A DNA stretch of 64,000 nt from Bradyrhizobium sp. AZCC 2262 (lineage in GTDB: Bacteria > Pseudomonadota > Alphaproteobacteria > Rhizobiales > Xanthobacteraceae): contig NZ_JAZHRT010000001.1 of assembly GCF_036924535.1 (NCBI RefSeq), positions 8,308,001 through 8,372,000 of the forward strand, written 5' to 3'. Positions 1-8,209 of the stretch are shown in pieces (positions within the stretch are counted from its first letter, which is position 1; the number at the start of each line of letters is the position of its first letter). Under the pieces are notes generated by a model. It searched no databases and had not been told where the DNA came from. It was given only the letters and a program-made list of their open reading frames with translations. The position numbers and the translations under genes were made by a program.

Positions 1-1
1 G

Positions 2-346
2 CGGCCGCAGACGGTTGCGTTCATGTCCACGAACCAGATCGGCAACCTCGATGCGGGAATTCTCAAGACGACAAATCCGGCATTGTCTGACAACGTCGAT
101 TTTTTCCCGGGTGTCCGGCTGCGGTGGGGGCTTGGCGATATGATCAATATCGATCCTGTGCCTGACGGACGCAGCGCAGGCAGCCTGACATGGGCCGGGC
201 TTTACAACACCTACTATTGGATCGACCCGGCGTCGCATATCGCAGGTGTGATCATGATGCAGGTATTGCCGTTCGCCGACCAGCGCGCGCTTAACATCTA
301 CCGTCTATTCGAGCGCGGCATCTACCGTGTCCATAGGGCAGCCTGA
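2..346 (+). CDS. Serine hydrolase, beta-lactamase/esterase fold (C-terminal part, cut by window edge)
   Basis: The frame is open to the left edge, so only the last 114 or so residues are present. The block ending in AGLYNTYYWIDP followed by GVIMMQVLPFAD matches the last core strands of class C beta-lactamase-like serine hydrolases (6-aminohexanoate-dimer hydrolase/EstB type), where the third active-site element sits just before YxWIDP. The catalytic SxxK and YxN elements would lie upstream of the window. The hydrolase at 59689-61635 has a comparable GTYFWVDP block. Substrate cannot be read from this piece. The internal ATG at 23 is probably not the true start. Confidence 0.75.
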   Translation, partial: RPQTVAFMSTNQIGNLDAGILKTTNPALSDNVDFFPGVRLRWGLGDMINIDPVPDGRSAGSLTWAGLYNTYYWIDPASHIAGVIMMQVLPFADQRALNIYRLFERGIYRVHRAA

Positions 347-360
347 GCGCGGCGGTCGCT

Positions 361-672
361 TCAGACGTCTTTCTTCTTGGCAGGCTTTTTTGCCGCCTTC
401 GCGGCCGCTGCTTCCTCGGCCGCGTTCCTGATCGCCCGGGCGTAACTATCGGCGGTGTTTTCCGCAGAATTCTGCAGCCGCTTGGCCGCGGCCGTGCCGA
501 GCTCCATCGTGCTCTTGGCGATCAGGCGGAACTGGTCCCGGGACGCCTTGTCCTTGGCCTTGGCTGCGCGGGCCAGGATCTGGCCGCGCCGTTTCTTCAC
601 GGCGGCCATCAGGCTCTTGTTCTGCGCTTTTGCGATTTGCCGGATGACGACGTCGAGATCGGCTTCAGCCAT
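361..672 (-). CDS. Small Ala/Lys-rich hypothetical protein
   Basis: 103 residues, very rich in Ala, Lys and Arg, with a helical amphipathic middle and a basic AKKPAKKKDV tail. No membrane segment or known motif is visible. The composition could suit a nucleic-acid-associated or phasin-like helical protein, but nothing decides this. It is convergent with the hydrolase tail upstream. ATG at 672 has only a weak AAGAG ribosome site. The reverse frame over the same bases gives a less protein-like product, so this strand is preferred. Confidence 0.6.
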   Translation of the reverse strand: MAEADLDVVIRQIAKAQNKSLMAAVKKRRGQILARAAKAKDKASRDQFRLIAKSTMELGTAAAKRLQNSAENTADSYARAIRNAAEEAAAAKAAKKPAKKKDV

Positions 673-919
673 TATGAGTCACTCTTGCCGCACCATGCCA
701 CCCGTTAGGTGCTGATATCGCTGGCGCATTACGGTTGATGAAAGAACAGACATCATTGTGTCGCCCCGGCGTGACGATTTCAAGCGCCGATTTGGCAGCC
801 CTGTGGCGTGGTGTCTTGCTCAGTTTTGCAGCTGCCGCCTGAGGCCGGAAGCGCCCGCCGATAACAATCGATTAACGGTGTATTGGTACGAATCCGCAAC
901 CAACAGGAAGGCAAGCGGC

Positions 920-2617
920 ATGCGTAACCTCACCGTCTACCAGCGTTTTGCGATGATCATTGCGGCGCTGACGATCGTGCTATTTGCCGTCTCCGCCCTG
1001 CAGATCCTGGTGTTGCGCGATGCGACGCTCGACGAGCGGCGCACCACGGTCCGCGATCTCGTCGAGGCCGCGACAAAGGTTCTCGCCCACTATGAGGGGG
1101 AGGCCAAGGCCGGCAGGATCGAGCCGGATAGAGCGCGCCAGATGGCCTTTGCCTCGATCAACTCCATGCGCTGGGGCGAATATTCGGACTATATCGGCGT
1201 CTACGGCACGGGCAGCTCGGATGCGGGCGTCACCTATGTGCATGCCAATCCCAAATACATCAACGTCAACCGCTGGGACTTCAAGGACAAGAGCGGCAAG
1301 CTGTTGATCCAGGACATCGTGCGGACGGCGCGCGCCGGCGGCGGTTTTGTCGAGTATCTGGCACCCCGGTCGGCCGGTGGCGACGAACTTCGCAAGGTCT
1401 CCTATGTCGGAGCCTTTGGCGCGGGCGACAAGGCTCTCGCGCTTCAGGCGGGCGCCTATGTCGACGATATCGACGCCGTGGTCTTTCGCCGGATGATCTG
1501 GGCCGGGATCGCCGGCCTGGCCGGGCTCGCCATCGCGGCATTCGCGGCGTTCTGGCTTGGCCGTGGCCTGGTCGGCCCCCTCAACAGAACCTGCTCGGCC
1601 ATGGACGAGCTGATTAAGGGCAATCTTGCGGTCGAAATTCCGTTCGCCGATCGGACCAACGAGGTCGGCCGGATTGCGCGAAGCCTGCAGGTCTTCAAGG
1701 ATCATCTGGTAGAAACGACGCGGCTCCGCACCGAGCAGGAAGCGATGAAGACGCGCTCCGCCGAGGACCGGCGGACGGATCTGTCCCGTATCGCCGACGA
1801 ATTCGAGCGCAGCATCGGTGGGGTCATCCGCGGCACCGCCACCGCCGCCGACGAGCTGCAGGGATCGGCTTCGTCGATGTCCACGATCGCGGTGGGGACG
1901 ACGGATCAGAGCGCCAAGGTCGCGGCCGCAGCCGAGCAGACCGCATCGAACGTTCAAACCGTTGCGGCCTCCGCGGAAGAGCTGTCGTCCTCGATCCAGG
2001 AAATCTCGCGGCAGGTCACCCAGTCTTCGTCAATTGCCCAGAACGCGGTCGGACAGGCCAACCGGACCGAGGCCATGGTCGGTCGCCTGGTCGAGGCCTC
2101 CCAAAAAATCGGCGAGGTCATGGCGCTGATCCAGACCATCGCGGGTCAGACGAATCTGCTGGCCTTGAACGCGACCATCGAGGCCGCCCGGGCCGGCGAG
2201 GCCGGCAGGGGTTTTGCCGTCGTGGCTAACGAGGTCAAGGCGCTGTCGTCGCAAACCGCAAAGGCTACCGACGAAATCACCAGCCAGATCCAGGAAATTC
2301 GCGATGCGACCGGCTCGACGGTCAACGCAATCCGCGAGATCGGCACCACGATCGGGCAGATGAACGAAATCACCGGCTCCATTGCGGCCGCTGTCGAAGA
2401 ACAGGGCGCTGCGACCAACGAGATTGCCCGCAGCGTGCAGCAGGCGGCACAAGGCGCCCAGGAGGTGATGCAAAACATCACGGGCGTCCGCGAAGCGTCG
2501 AGCAAGGTCAACGCTGCCGCGACCCTCGTCTTGAATGCAGCAGCCCAGCTCACCTCGCAATCCGAGCAGCTCGAGACCGAAACCGGCAAATTCCTCGACA
2601 ACATCCGCGCCGCGTGA
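920..2617 (+). CDS. Methyl-accepting chemotaxis protein with single Cache sensor
   Basis: 565 residues from ATG 920, chosen because AGGAAGG lies 11 bases upstream and the protein then begins with a normal transmembrane helix (about residues 10-33); the frame is open further up, but that extension is not protein-like. Order: TM1; periplasmic sCache_2-type sensor (about 40-185, with [12 protein letters not shown] and [12 protein letters not shown]); TM2 (about 190-215); HAMP; coiled-coil signalling domain with hairpin tip [20 protein letters not shown]. It should signal to CheA/CheW and steer flagellar rotation. The ligand is unknown; sCache_2 receptors often bind small carboxylates. It stands alone, without che genes. 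Confidence 0.93.
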   Translation: MRNLTVYQRFAMIIAALTIVLFAVSALQILVLRDATLDERRTTVRDLVEAATKVLAHYEGEAKAGRIEPDRARQMAFASINSMRWGEYSDYIGVYGTGSSDAGVTYVHANPKYINVNRWDFKDKSGKLLIQDIVRTARAGGGFVEYLAPRSAGGDELRKVSYVGAFGAGDKALALQAGAYVDDIDAVVFRRMIWAGIAGLAGLAIAAFAAFWLGRGLVGPLNRTCSAMDELIKGNLAVEIPFADRTNEVGRIARSLQVFKDHLVETTRLRTEQEAMKTRSAEDRRTDLSRIADEFERSIGGVIRGTATAADELQGSASSMSTIAVGTTDQSAKVAAAAEQTASNVQTVAASAEELSSSIQEISRQVTQSSSIAQNAVGQANRTEAMVGRLVEASQKIGEVMALIQTIAGQTNLLALNATIEAARAGEAGRGFAVVANEVKALSSQTAKATDEITSQIQEIRDATGSTVNAIREIGTTIGQMNEITGSIAAAVEEQGAATNEIARSVQQAAQGAQEVMQNITGVREASSKVNAAATLVLNAAAQLTSQSEQLETETGKFLDNIRAA

Positions 2618-2716
2618 CGTCCCGGCGTAAAGCTTCTGATGGAGGCGGGGAGGATCGGGTGCGCCGGACCGCTGGCACGTGAGCCAAACGGTTACTTTCG
2701 AGATGTGGCAGGCGCA

Positions 2717-2992
2717 CTATTCCTGTTCAATGTCTTCGAGCCTGACCCCAAGTCCGGCGCTCAAGCTGCTGCGCGCCTGTTCAATGCGGCGCAGGAAGCG
2801 TGGGTCATGTTCGAGACGGTATTCGAACCAGTCGTCTTCAGATTCAAAGCCGATCAGCACGCCCGCCGGTTTACCATGGCGAGTAATGACGATCTCCTGG
2901 GTCTCCGCCTCGCGCAGGTATCGAGACAGATCGTCCTTGATTTCGGACAGGGGGACTTCCTTCATCCCGGATTTCCGAATTGTGCGAGCCAT
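2717..2992 (-). CDS. Phd/YefM-family antitoxin
   Basis: 91 residues. The stretch VPLSEIKDDLSRYLREA followed by EIVITRHGKPAGVLIGF is the Phd/YefM N-terminal DNA-binding fold; the C-terminal part (EDDWFEYRLEHDPRFLRR) is the helix expected to wrap the toxin. It is the second gene of the operon, with its start inside the toxin gene (31-base overlap). ATG 2992 is chosen because GGAGG lies 7 bases before it; a second in-frame ATG at 2965 overlaps the toxin stop as ATGA and could also be used. It should neutralise the RelE/ParE toxin and repress the shared promoter. Confidence 0.85.
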   Translation of the reverse strand: MARTIRKSGMKEVPLSEIKDDLSRYLREAETQEIVITRHGKPAGVLIGFESEDDWFEYRLEHDPRFLRRIEQARSSLSAGLGVRLEDIEQE

Positions 2993-3255
2993 GACTCAGC
3001 CTCCGATTTGGCTACGATCGCCAAAATTTCGACGGTCGTGCCGGAAACATCATAGAACACCCGGACCTCGTCCACGCGCAGCCGATATTGCGGACGGCGC
3101 AATCCTCGTAATCGTTTGATGCGACTACGGCTTACCTTTTCAGGCTCGTCTCGCAGATGCGTCTCGAGCGCGGTCCGTACCGTTGTCCGAACATTCGCCG
3201 TCAGCCTCCTGAGGTCTTCGACGGCTTCCGGAGCGAGTATGATGGCGAAAGGCAT
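2962..3255 (-). CDS. RelE/ParE-family toxin
   Basis: 97 residues. The N-terminus MPFAIILAPEAVEDLRRL, the central basic IKRLRGLRRPQYRLRV and the strand DEVRVFYDVSGTTVEILAI fit the RelE/ParE fold; members act as ribosome-dependent mRNA nucleases (RelE) or gyrase poisons (ParE). The closing residues SEAESWL are common in the RelE-like subgroup. The toxin gene comes before its antitoxin, as in HigBA. Its ATG lies inside a 10-bp-arm palindrome that also holds a TATAAT box, so the transcript should start almost at the ATG. Confidence 0.85.
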   Translation of the reverse strand: MPFAIILAPEAVEDLRRLTANVRTTVRTALETHLRDEPEKVSRSRIKRLRGLRRPQYRLRVDEVRVFYDVSGTTVEILAIVAKSEAESWLAQFGNPG

Positions 3256-3292
3256 TCTGGCCAGATTATAGCCAGAATGCTGCTGACGTCAA
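3252..3292 (-). promoter_or_regulatory. Promoter and operator palindrome of the RelE/Phd operon
   Basis: Perfect inverted repeat with 10-base arms (GCATTCTGGC at 3252-3261 and GCCAGAATGC at 3271-3280) around a 9-base centre. On the minus strand the centre begins with TATAAT (3270-3265), preceded after 16 bases by TTGACG (3292-3287), a near-consensus sigma-70 promoter. The left arm overlaps the toxin ATG at 3255. A Phd-type antitoxin bound here would cover the -10 box directly, which fits autoregulation. Confidence 0.75.
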
Positions 3293-3315
3293 ACGGCGAT
3301 CGCCGATCTCGGGCG

Positions 3316-4464
3316 TCAATTCAGCCGCGCGCCGATCCCCGTGAGCACGCGGTAATCGGGCTTGGACTGGATGCCGTTGTGCTGGTTGACGATCGGCACG
3401 CCGACGGAGACGAAGCCCGAGAAGCGATCGAAGCCCACGCGCACGCCGGGCGAGACATAGACGGTGGTGCCGCCCGAATTGGGATCCGGAATGCCTGCGA
3501 TCCGCTGCTTGTTGTGCCACTCGCCATTGAGCTCGAGAACGAGGTCGAGCGTGTAGGGCGTCTTCATCATGTCGCTGTGGTCGTGATTGGCGTGATAGAG
3601 ACAATGCTCCTGCAGCTGGTTGCGGGGCTGCATGCAGTATTCGTGCAGCTCCACCTCTTTCGACGAGCCGGTGGCGCCGACCAGGCGATACGATACGGCG
3701 GTGCCGAACAGGAAGCGATCGCCGAGATTGGTGTTTTGCGTGCCGGTGCTGATCAGATAATAGAGGCCGCTCACGTCGAACGACCAGCGGCCTGTGCGCT
3801 TGGTGAAGGCAGCGCCGAACAGGCCGTCCCACGAGCCTGAACCCGGCTGGAATTCGGCCTCGAAAAGGTTGCCGAAGTTGTCGCGCTGGCTCGTGCTGCC
3901 GGTCGGCGCCTTGAATCCAAACAGCACGGCAGCTGACGTTCCGGTCTGCGAATTGTTGTGGAAGCGATATTGCCCGAGCATCGTTACGTCGCCGAAGCCC
4001 GCGGAATTGCCGCGCCGGTTGATGCCGTCGGGGCTCATCAGGCTGCTCATGTCGTTCGTATTCATGATGCCCATATGGCCGCCGCTCAGCATGTCTTCCC
4101 CGGGTTCGCGGATATCCGAGCGGCGGACGCCGGCGGCACGAACGCCAACGGTGAAGTCATTGGTGATGCCGTAGGCGACCGAAAGCGAGACGGCCTCGAT
4201 CGAGCGGATCGAATGCGCGTGCGTGCCCTTGGCTGCCGCGGCGAGCAGGTCGGCATCGCTGAGCTGGCCCAGCCGGATGAATTCGTAGCGAACGGATGCA
4301 GCGATCAGTCCTTCGGAAAGGGTGTCGGCTGAGATGGTGTTGATGGGACCGCCGCTACCGGTATTGCCGCCGCCGCCGGGATGATGCGCTTCTGCAGGTA
4401 GCGAAAGAAAAAGCATCATGGATGAAAAGACGCCGGCCGCAGACCGTCTAAGATACGCACACAC
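3316..4464 (-). CDS. Outer-membrane-type beta-barrel protein (phenol MetA-pathway/transporter-like)
   Basis: 382 residues with a signal peptide ending near PAEAHH, a His/Gly-rich mature N-terminus, and alternating amphipathic strands to the end (for example GFGDVTMLGQYRFHN, VLFGFKAPTGS, VYVSPGVRVGFDRFSG, RVLTGIGARLN). This layout resembles the putative MetA-pathway/transporter outer-membrane family, where VLFGFKAPTG is typical. A Cys/His-bearing loop (HEYCMQPRNQLQEHCLYHAN, then HDHSDMM) could bind metal. The next gene on the other strand is a PCu(A)C-like copper protein, so a role with copper is possible but not shown. Confidence 0.65.
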   Translation of the reverse strand: MCAYLRRSAAGVFSSMMLFLSLPAEAHHPGGGGNTGSGGPINTISADTLSEGLIAASVRYEFIRLGQLSDADLLAAAAKGTHAHSIRSIEAVSLSVAYGITNDFTVGVRAAGVRRSDIREPGEDMLSGGHMGIMNTNDMSSLMSPDGINRRGNSAGFGDVTMLGQYRFHNNSQTGTSAAVLFGFKAPTGSTSQRDNFGNLFEAEFQPGSGSWDGLFGAAFTKRTGRWSFDVSGLYYLISTGTQNTNLGDRFLFGTAVSYRLVGATGSSKEVELHEYCMQPRNQLQEHCLYHANHDHSDMMKTPYTLDLVLELNGEWHNKQRIAGIPDPNSGGTTVYVSPGVRVGFDRFSGFVSVGVPIVNQHNGIQSKPDYRVLTGIGARLN

Positions 4465-4806
4465 ATACGCCCCCTGTACTTACCGTCTGGCGATTAGCCA
4501 TCGCAATCGGGCGCGAGATTGACTGGATCATGCGAGAAGCGCGGCCTGCTCTCGACGGAAGGGAAGCGGAAAAGCGAAGGCGTCATCGCGAGCGCGGCTT
4601 CGGTGTGGCTGTCGCGTGTTGAGCGAATGGCGAAAGAGGCGCGACTGGAACGTCCGGTTGTGTTTTCAATTCTTCTCGCGCCGCGATGCCGTGGTCGCAA
4701 TCACGTCCGGCAGTAGCCGCAATCGCGGCGAGCACCGGCCGTAATCGCGTCTGATTGTTTCTCTACATGCCTTAACCGTCCAGCGCGCGTATCGGAGTAG
4801 GACATT
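4465..4806. other. Non-coding divergent gap
   Basis: About 340 bases between the divergent outer-membrane and PCu(A)C genes. The short frames crossing it do not look like proteins, and I see no convincing operator or RNA. It should contain both promoters. Confidence 0.4.
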
Positions 4807-5325
4807 ATGACGACCGTCGTCAGAGATATCTTTGTGTTTGTCACCGCGGCCATTTTTGTCGCAGCGAGTTTGCTCATTGCGACTGCGGCCGGCGCGCACG
4901 AGTTCAAGGTCGGCGCCCTCGACATCGGTCACCCCTGGTCGCGCCCGACCCCGAAAGACGCCAACGTTGCGGGCGGCTATCTCACCATCACCAACAAGGG
5001 AAAGACCGCGGATCGCCTGATCGGAGGCGCCTCGCCCGCGGCCGGCCAGATCGAGGTGCACGAGATGGTCGATGTGGACGGCGTGACCAAGACGCGCCCG
5101 CTCGCCAACGGCATCGAGATCAAGCCCGGCAAGACCATCGAGCTCAAGCCCGGCGCGCTTCGTATCGTGCTGCTCGGCCTCAAGGAGCCATTCGAGATTG
5201 GCCAGAAGATCAAGGGCACACTGGTGTTCGAGAAGGCCGGACCTGTCGAGATCGTCTACAACGTCGAGGAAAATCCCGGCGCCGCGGTCAGTGGCGTCGC
5301 CGGTGCACAGCACAAGCACCATTAG
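4807..5325 (+). CDS. PCu(A)C-domain copper chaperone-like protein with altered ligand set
   Basis: 172 residues: signal peptide to ATAAGAH, then the PCu(A)C fold (DIGHPWSRPTPKDANVAGGY, VEN-type strands, IELKPGALRIVLLGLKEPF). Family members carry Cu(I) in the periplasm to the CuA site of cytochrome oxidase using H(M)-X10-M-X21-H-X-M. Here HEM is kept, but the next Met position reads TKT, and the usual HxM of the GGxHxM block reads RIV. The C-terminus ends HKHH, which might bind metal instead. Fold assignment is firm; canonical copper delivery is doubtful. Confidence 0.85.
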   Translation: MTTVVRDIFVFVTAAIFVAASLLIATAAGAHEFKVGALDIGHPWSRPTPKDANVAGGYLTITNKGKTADRLIGGASPAAGQIEVHEMVDVDGVTKTRPLANGIEIKPGKTIELKPGALRIVLLGLKEPFEIGQKIKGTLVFEKAGPVEIVYNVEENPGAAVSGVAGAQHKHH

Positions 5326-5395
5326 GCTGCAGCTTCGCAAGGCCCTGCGCGGGACTGGTCTCGAACGCATCATTCTCCAGCCAGGATCCTGACCT

Positions 5396-5644
5396 GTGTC
5401 AAGCTCGAACCAAACGTCAGCGACCACCGCGGCCAGCCTGCCATCGTCACCGCAACGAAAGCGGACGGCCTGGCCGTTCGCAGCCACGCTGGTGTGCGCA
5501 TCGCTTCTCGGGATCGGGCTGGCATTCTGCGCCCGCACGATATTGTCCGCATGGTCGCTTGACGGAGGATTGTTCCTACCAAGCGTCGTCTGTTCGAGCG
5601 GAAATTCGCCGGCCTCGCCGCAGGCCGCGCGTACGGGCTATTGA
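5396..5644 (+). CDS. Doubtful small membrane protein after the PCu(A)C gene
   Basis: 82 residues from GTG 5396, about 70 bases after the copper gene on the same strand. It has a Ser/Thr-rich head, one hydrophobic segment (WPFAATLVCASLLGIGLAF) and a tail with no features. No family is recognised. It may be a real co-transcribed small membrane protein or a chance frame in a 480-base gap; the rest of that gap (5645-5807) shows nothing. Confidence 0.25.
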   Translation: MSSSNQTSATTAASLPSSPQRKRTAWPFAATLVCASLLGIGLAFCARTILSAWSLDGGLFLPSVVCSSGNSPASPQAARTGY

Positions 5645-5807
5645 AGCGGCCGGGCTTCCGAAGTCTCAAGCCTGCGCCGTGTTCACCCGTGAGGATGCAC
5701 CGTCAATAGTTCGGAAACCACACGTTCTCTCTCCCTCTCGCGCTAACGAATCGAAAATCGTTCTGCCGCAAGTTCGTGTTCGGGAAAAGGAATGGGGAGC
5801 TCCGAAC

Positions 5808-6029
5808 ATGAACAGCCTGGCCATCATGGAAAACGTTCGCCGATACCGCACCATCGCGTCGTTGTACCGCCAAACCGCGGCCTTCCGGCCGCTTCGCAGC
5901 TGTTCCCTGCTGGCGCAAGCCAGGGAATGGGAGCATCGCGCCGTCGCCGAGCTGGAAGCCTACTATGAGGCTTTCTGTTACACGGCTTCCGGCAATGCCC
6001 CGGTGCACTCAGCGAGCTGCGCAGCTTGA
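5808..6029 (+). CDS. Small hypothetical protein
   Basis: 73 residues starting MNSLAIMENVRRYRTIASL, with GGGGAGC about 10 bases before the ATG. It is largely helical, with the WEHRAVAELEAYYEAF stretch likely amphipathic. Such short soluble proteins are frequent in Bradyrhizobium, and I recognise no function. An in-frame extension to 5559 exists but looks unlike protein, so the ATG at 5808 is preferred. Confidence 0.55.
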   Translation: MNSLAIMENVRRYRTIASLYRQTAAFRPLRSCSLLAQAREWEHRAVAELEAYYEAFCYTASGNAPVHSASCAA

Positions 6030-6112
6030 GCCGACGGTGGGCCGCTCCGGAAAGGGACGCGCCCGCGAGTTCGTTAAGAATTGCGGTGGTTAAGAAGATA
6101 TGAGAGGCCGGC

Positions 6113-6469
6113 ATGACGAGGCTGCGCAGCGTTTTCTTAACCTCCGAAAACCCTGAGGCAGCGGCTCGCTTTTACGAGCAGGTCGCCCAGCTACCGATGG
6201 AAAAGGTAGGGGCCGAAGGCGGTTATGTCTATTGGCGACTGGATCGAGATGGCATGCAACTGGCAATCCACGACGCGAAGGCGTTTGCCGACTACGCTCA
6301 TCCCGCGTTGCCAAACTCGAACCTGACCCACCTCTACTTCAGCATCGAGGATCAGCCCCGCTTCCTTGCGCATCTGGAAAGCCTGGGATTCGCGCCATAC
6401 GCCAAGGACGACATTGTCGTCACCGTGGTCGATCCCGATGGTCGAAAGGTGTTGTTTGGAACTGCCTGA
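6113..6469 (+). CDS. VOC-superfamily (glyoxalase/bleomycin-resistance fold) protein
   Basis: 118 residues with paired beta-alpha-beta-beta-beta modules: LRSVFLTSENPEAAARFYEQV at the start and LTHLYFSIEDQPRFLAHLE in the second half, closing with VVDPDGRKVLFGTA. The terminal VxDPDGxxVxF signature is typical of the family. Members are metal-dependent lyases, isomerases or dioxygenases, or drug-binding proteins. The substrate cannot be set. GAGAGG precedes the ATG. It runs convergent to the GntR gene 21 bases away. Confidence 0.85.
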   Translation: MTRLRSVFLTSENPEAAARFYEQVAQLPMEKVGAEGGYVYWRLDRDGMQLAIHDAKAFADYAHPALPNSNLTHLYFSIEDQPRFLAHLESLGFAPYAKDDIVVTVVDPDGRKVLFGTA

Positions 6470-6490
6470 CGACCGACTTTCCGCCCAATG

Positions 6491-7180
6491 CTATTTCGAG
6501 GTGAGCAGTAGTGCAGCTTGGACGTTGCGTCCGGTGCGTTCGATATGCTCACGCAAGATCCGTGTGGCGTCACGCGTACGACGCTCAATCATCGCATGCG
6601 CGAGCGCTGTATGCTCAGCGGGTACGTTGCGGTCTGGCTCATGCTTCTTGAGAAAAATGCGGCGATAGCGATCGCTCTGATCGTGCAGGGTGGCACAAAA
6701 CTGGCGGAGTAGCGGCATCTGGCACGCGGAAATCAGCTCGGCATGGAACGCGCGATGCGCGGTTTCCCAAGCTTCCTGCTCCGCCGCAGATCGCGCGCCA
6801 CGCTTGCAGCGGCTCAGTTGATGCAGTGCCGCAAGGATACGACCTTCCCAAGCGATGTCGCCGTGTTCGATTGCCTCCTTGATGGCCAGGCCTTCGAGTT
6901 CGACGCGAAGCCGGATAATTTCGGTGAGGTTACTTGCAGAGACCGGGGTGACCCGGTAACCGCGCTGGTCGATCAAGGCGACCAAGCCATCATTTTCGAG
7001 ACGGCAGAGTGCTTCGCGCAGCGGACTGAGGCTGACGCCGAAGGCGGTACGCAGCCGGTCCAGATTGAGCTTGCTTCCCGGCAGCAATTCGCCGCGCATG
7101 ATCGCGTTCCGCAGGCGGGCAACAAGCGTCGTGGACAGAGTGGCGGATGCCGGAACGGCGGTGATGCGTGCGTCGCTCAT
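6491..7180 (-). CDS. GntR-family regulator with FCD ligand domain
   Basis: 229 residues from ATG 7180. N-terminal winged helix-turn-helix: LVARLRNAIMRGELLPGSKL, FGVSLSPLREALCRLENDGL, QRGYRVTPVS. The C-terminal FCD domain has EIIRLRVELEGLAIKEAIE, HRAFHAELISAC and EHTALAHAMIERRTRDATRIL; the His/Asp residues of FCD proteins bind metal and an organic acid. It overlaps the amidohydrolase stop as ATGA, so the two are translationally coupled. It probably senses a substrate of this cluster and controls the divergent promoter at 8086-8209. A longer frame reaches 7270, but the SD GGAG favours 7180. Confidence 0.92.
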   Translation of the reverse strand: MSDARITAVPASATLSTTLVARLRNAIMRGELLPGSKLNLDRLRTAFGVSLSPLREALCRLENDGLVALIDQRGYRVTPVSASNLTEIIRLRVELEGLAIKEAIEHGDIAWEGRILAALHQLSRCKRGARSAAEQEAWETAHRAFHAELISACQMPLLRQFCATLHDQSDRYRRIFLKKHEPDRNVPAEHTALAHAMIERRTRDATRILREHIERTGRNVQAALLLTSK

Positions 7181-8085
7181 GGGTGTGCTCCGGCTGTCGG
7201 CTCGAAACCGTAAAGCAAAGCGGGATTTTCGACCAATGCAAGTTGCTGTGTGCGGCTGTCCGGCAGCCACAGCGGAATCAGATCGACCAGATCCCCGTCA
7301 TTCGGCATCGGCACGGGACAGATCGGATGCGGCCAGTTACTGCCCCACAGGACGCGGTCCGGACGCAATTCGACGACCTTTCGGATCATCGGCAGCATGT
7401 CATGATGAGGATAGGGTTCGGACGACAAGCGATAAAGGCTGGCAAGCTTGATCCAGCAACGGTCGGTATCGATCAGTCGCAGCAGCGTTCGGAACGGCTC
7501 GGACTCGACGCCCTCGGCCGCGCTGATCCGGGCAAGGTGATCGAGCACAAACGAGCTTCGAATTTGCAGGAGCTGCGGCGCCACATCCACCAGTTCGGTT
7601 GCGGCATTGAAGTGCAGCACGAGGTGCCAGCCCAGGTCGAAGGTTTCCTCGGCCAGTCCACGGAGATGCGCGAACGAAGCGCCGCCGCTGACTACGGTCG
7701 ACATGCGACTGCCGCGCATGCCGCGCCGGTTCATGTCCTCCAGTTCAGGCCGTGGCAAGCCGGACGGGATCACGGCGACGCCGCGAAGCTTCCCGGGATT
7801 TCGGTCGAGGGCCGCGAGTGTGGCCCGATTGTCGGTGCCATGTGCGCCGCCGTGAACGATGACGGCGCGATCGATTCCCAGCGCCGCATGAAGCCGCAGC
7901 AGGTCTTCGTACGTGCAGTCCTCGGGTGTGTAGCTGCGCTGCTTGCTGAAGGGAAACTCGGCCTGAGGTCCAAAGACATGAACGTGCGTGTCGCACGCGC
8001 CCGGCGGCATCGCAAAGGCCGGACGTTTCGGGTGGCGGTCGGGGCCAGGGCAGGGTTTCGGCGTGCCGGATTGATGCGCGTTCAT
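7177..8085 (-). CDS. TIM-barrel amidohydrolase, 2-pyrone-4,6-dicarboxylate hydrolase-like
   Basis: 302 residues of the amidohydrolase-2 superfamily. Visible marks are the metal motif CDTHVHVFGP (about residues 31-40), HLVLHFNA, VLDHLARI and the closing VLWGSNWPHP. The family (LigI and relatives) opens lactones in aromatic-acid breakdown. The usual Asp of WGxDWPH is Asn here, seen in some tricarboxylate-associated relatives; whether it changes activity is unknown. It is first in a two-gene operon with the GntR regulator and divergent from the TctC-type binding protein, suggesting one catabolic unit. Confidence 0.85.
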   Translation of the reverse strand: MNAHQSGTPKPCPGPDRHPKRPAFAMPPGACDTHVHVFGPQAEFPFSKQRSYTPEDCTYEDLLRLHAALGIDRAVIVHGGAHGTDNRATLAALDRNPGKLRGVAVIPSGLPRPELEDMNRRGMRGSRMSTVVSGGASFAHLRGLAEETFDLGWHLVLHFNAATELVDVAPQLLQIRSSFVLDHLARISAAEGVESEPFRTLLRLIDTDRCWIKLASLYRLSSEPYPHHDMLPMIRKVVELRPDRVLWGSNWPHPICPVPMPNDGDLVDLIPLWLPDSRTQQLALVENPALLYGFEPTAGAHP

Positions 8086-8109
8086 GGCTCCTCGGTGACC
8101 TGTCGCTAA

Positions 8110-8209
8110 CTTTGATGGACGACATGGTGACGGCCGATTTGACGAGCGTATGGATTGCTGTCAACCTAAAATCGAGAAAACCATAAAAATCGATTATCTG
8201 GAGTAACGA
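8110..8209. promoter_or_regulatory. Divergent control region of the catabolic cluster
   Basis: The gap is AT-rich next to the TctC-type gene. AAAATCGA is repeated directly at 8168-8175 and 8186-8193, 18 bases apart (nearly two helix turns), just before the SD GGAG. This is a plausible binding region for the adjacent GntR regulator, but the site is not a clear palindrome. Confidence 0.35.

Noticed and set aside
980..1957. Long antisense frame over the chemotaxis gene (325 codons)
   Set aside because: It is the mirror of a clear MCP coding sequence in GC-rich DNA, with no recognisable domain.
2639..3119. Forward frames across the toxin-antitoxin operon
   Set aside because: The minus-strand RelE and Phd products are clearly recognisable; the forward frames are shadows.
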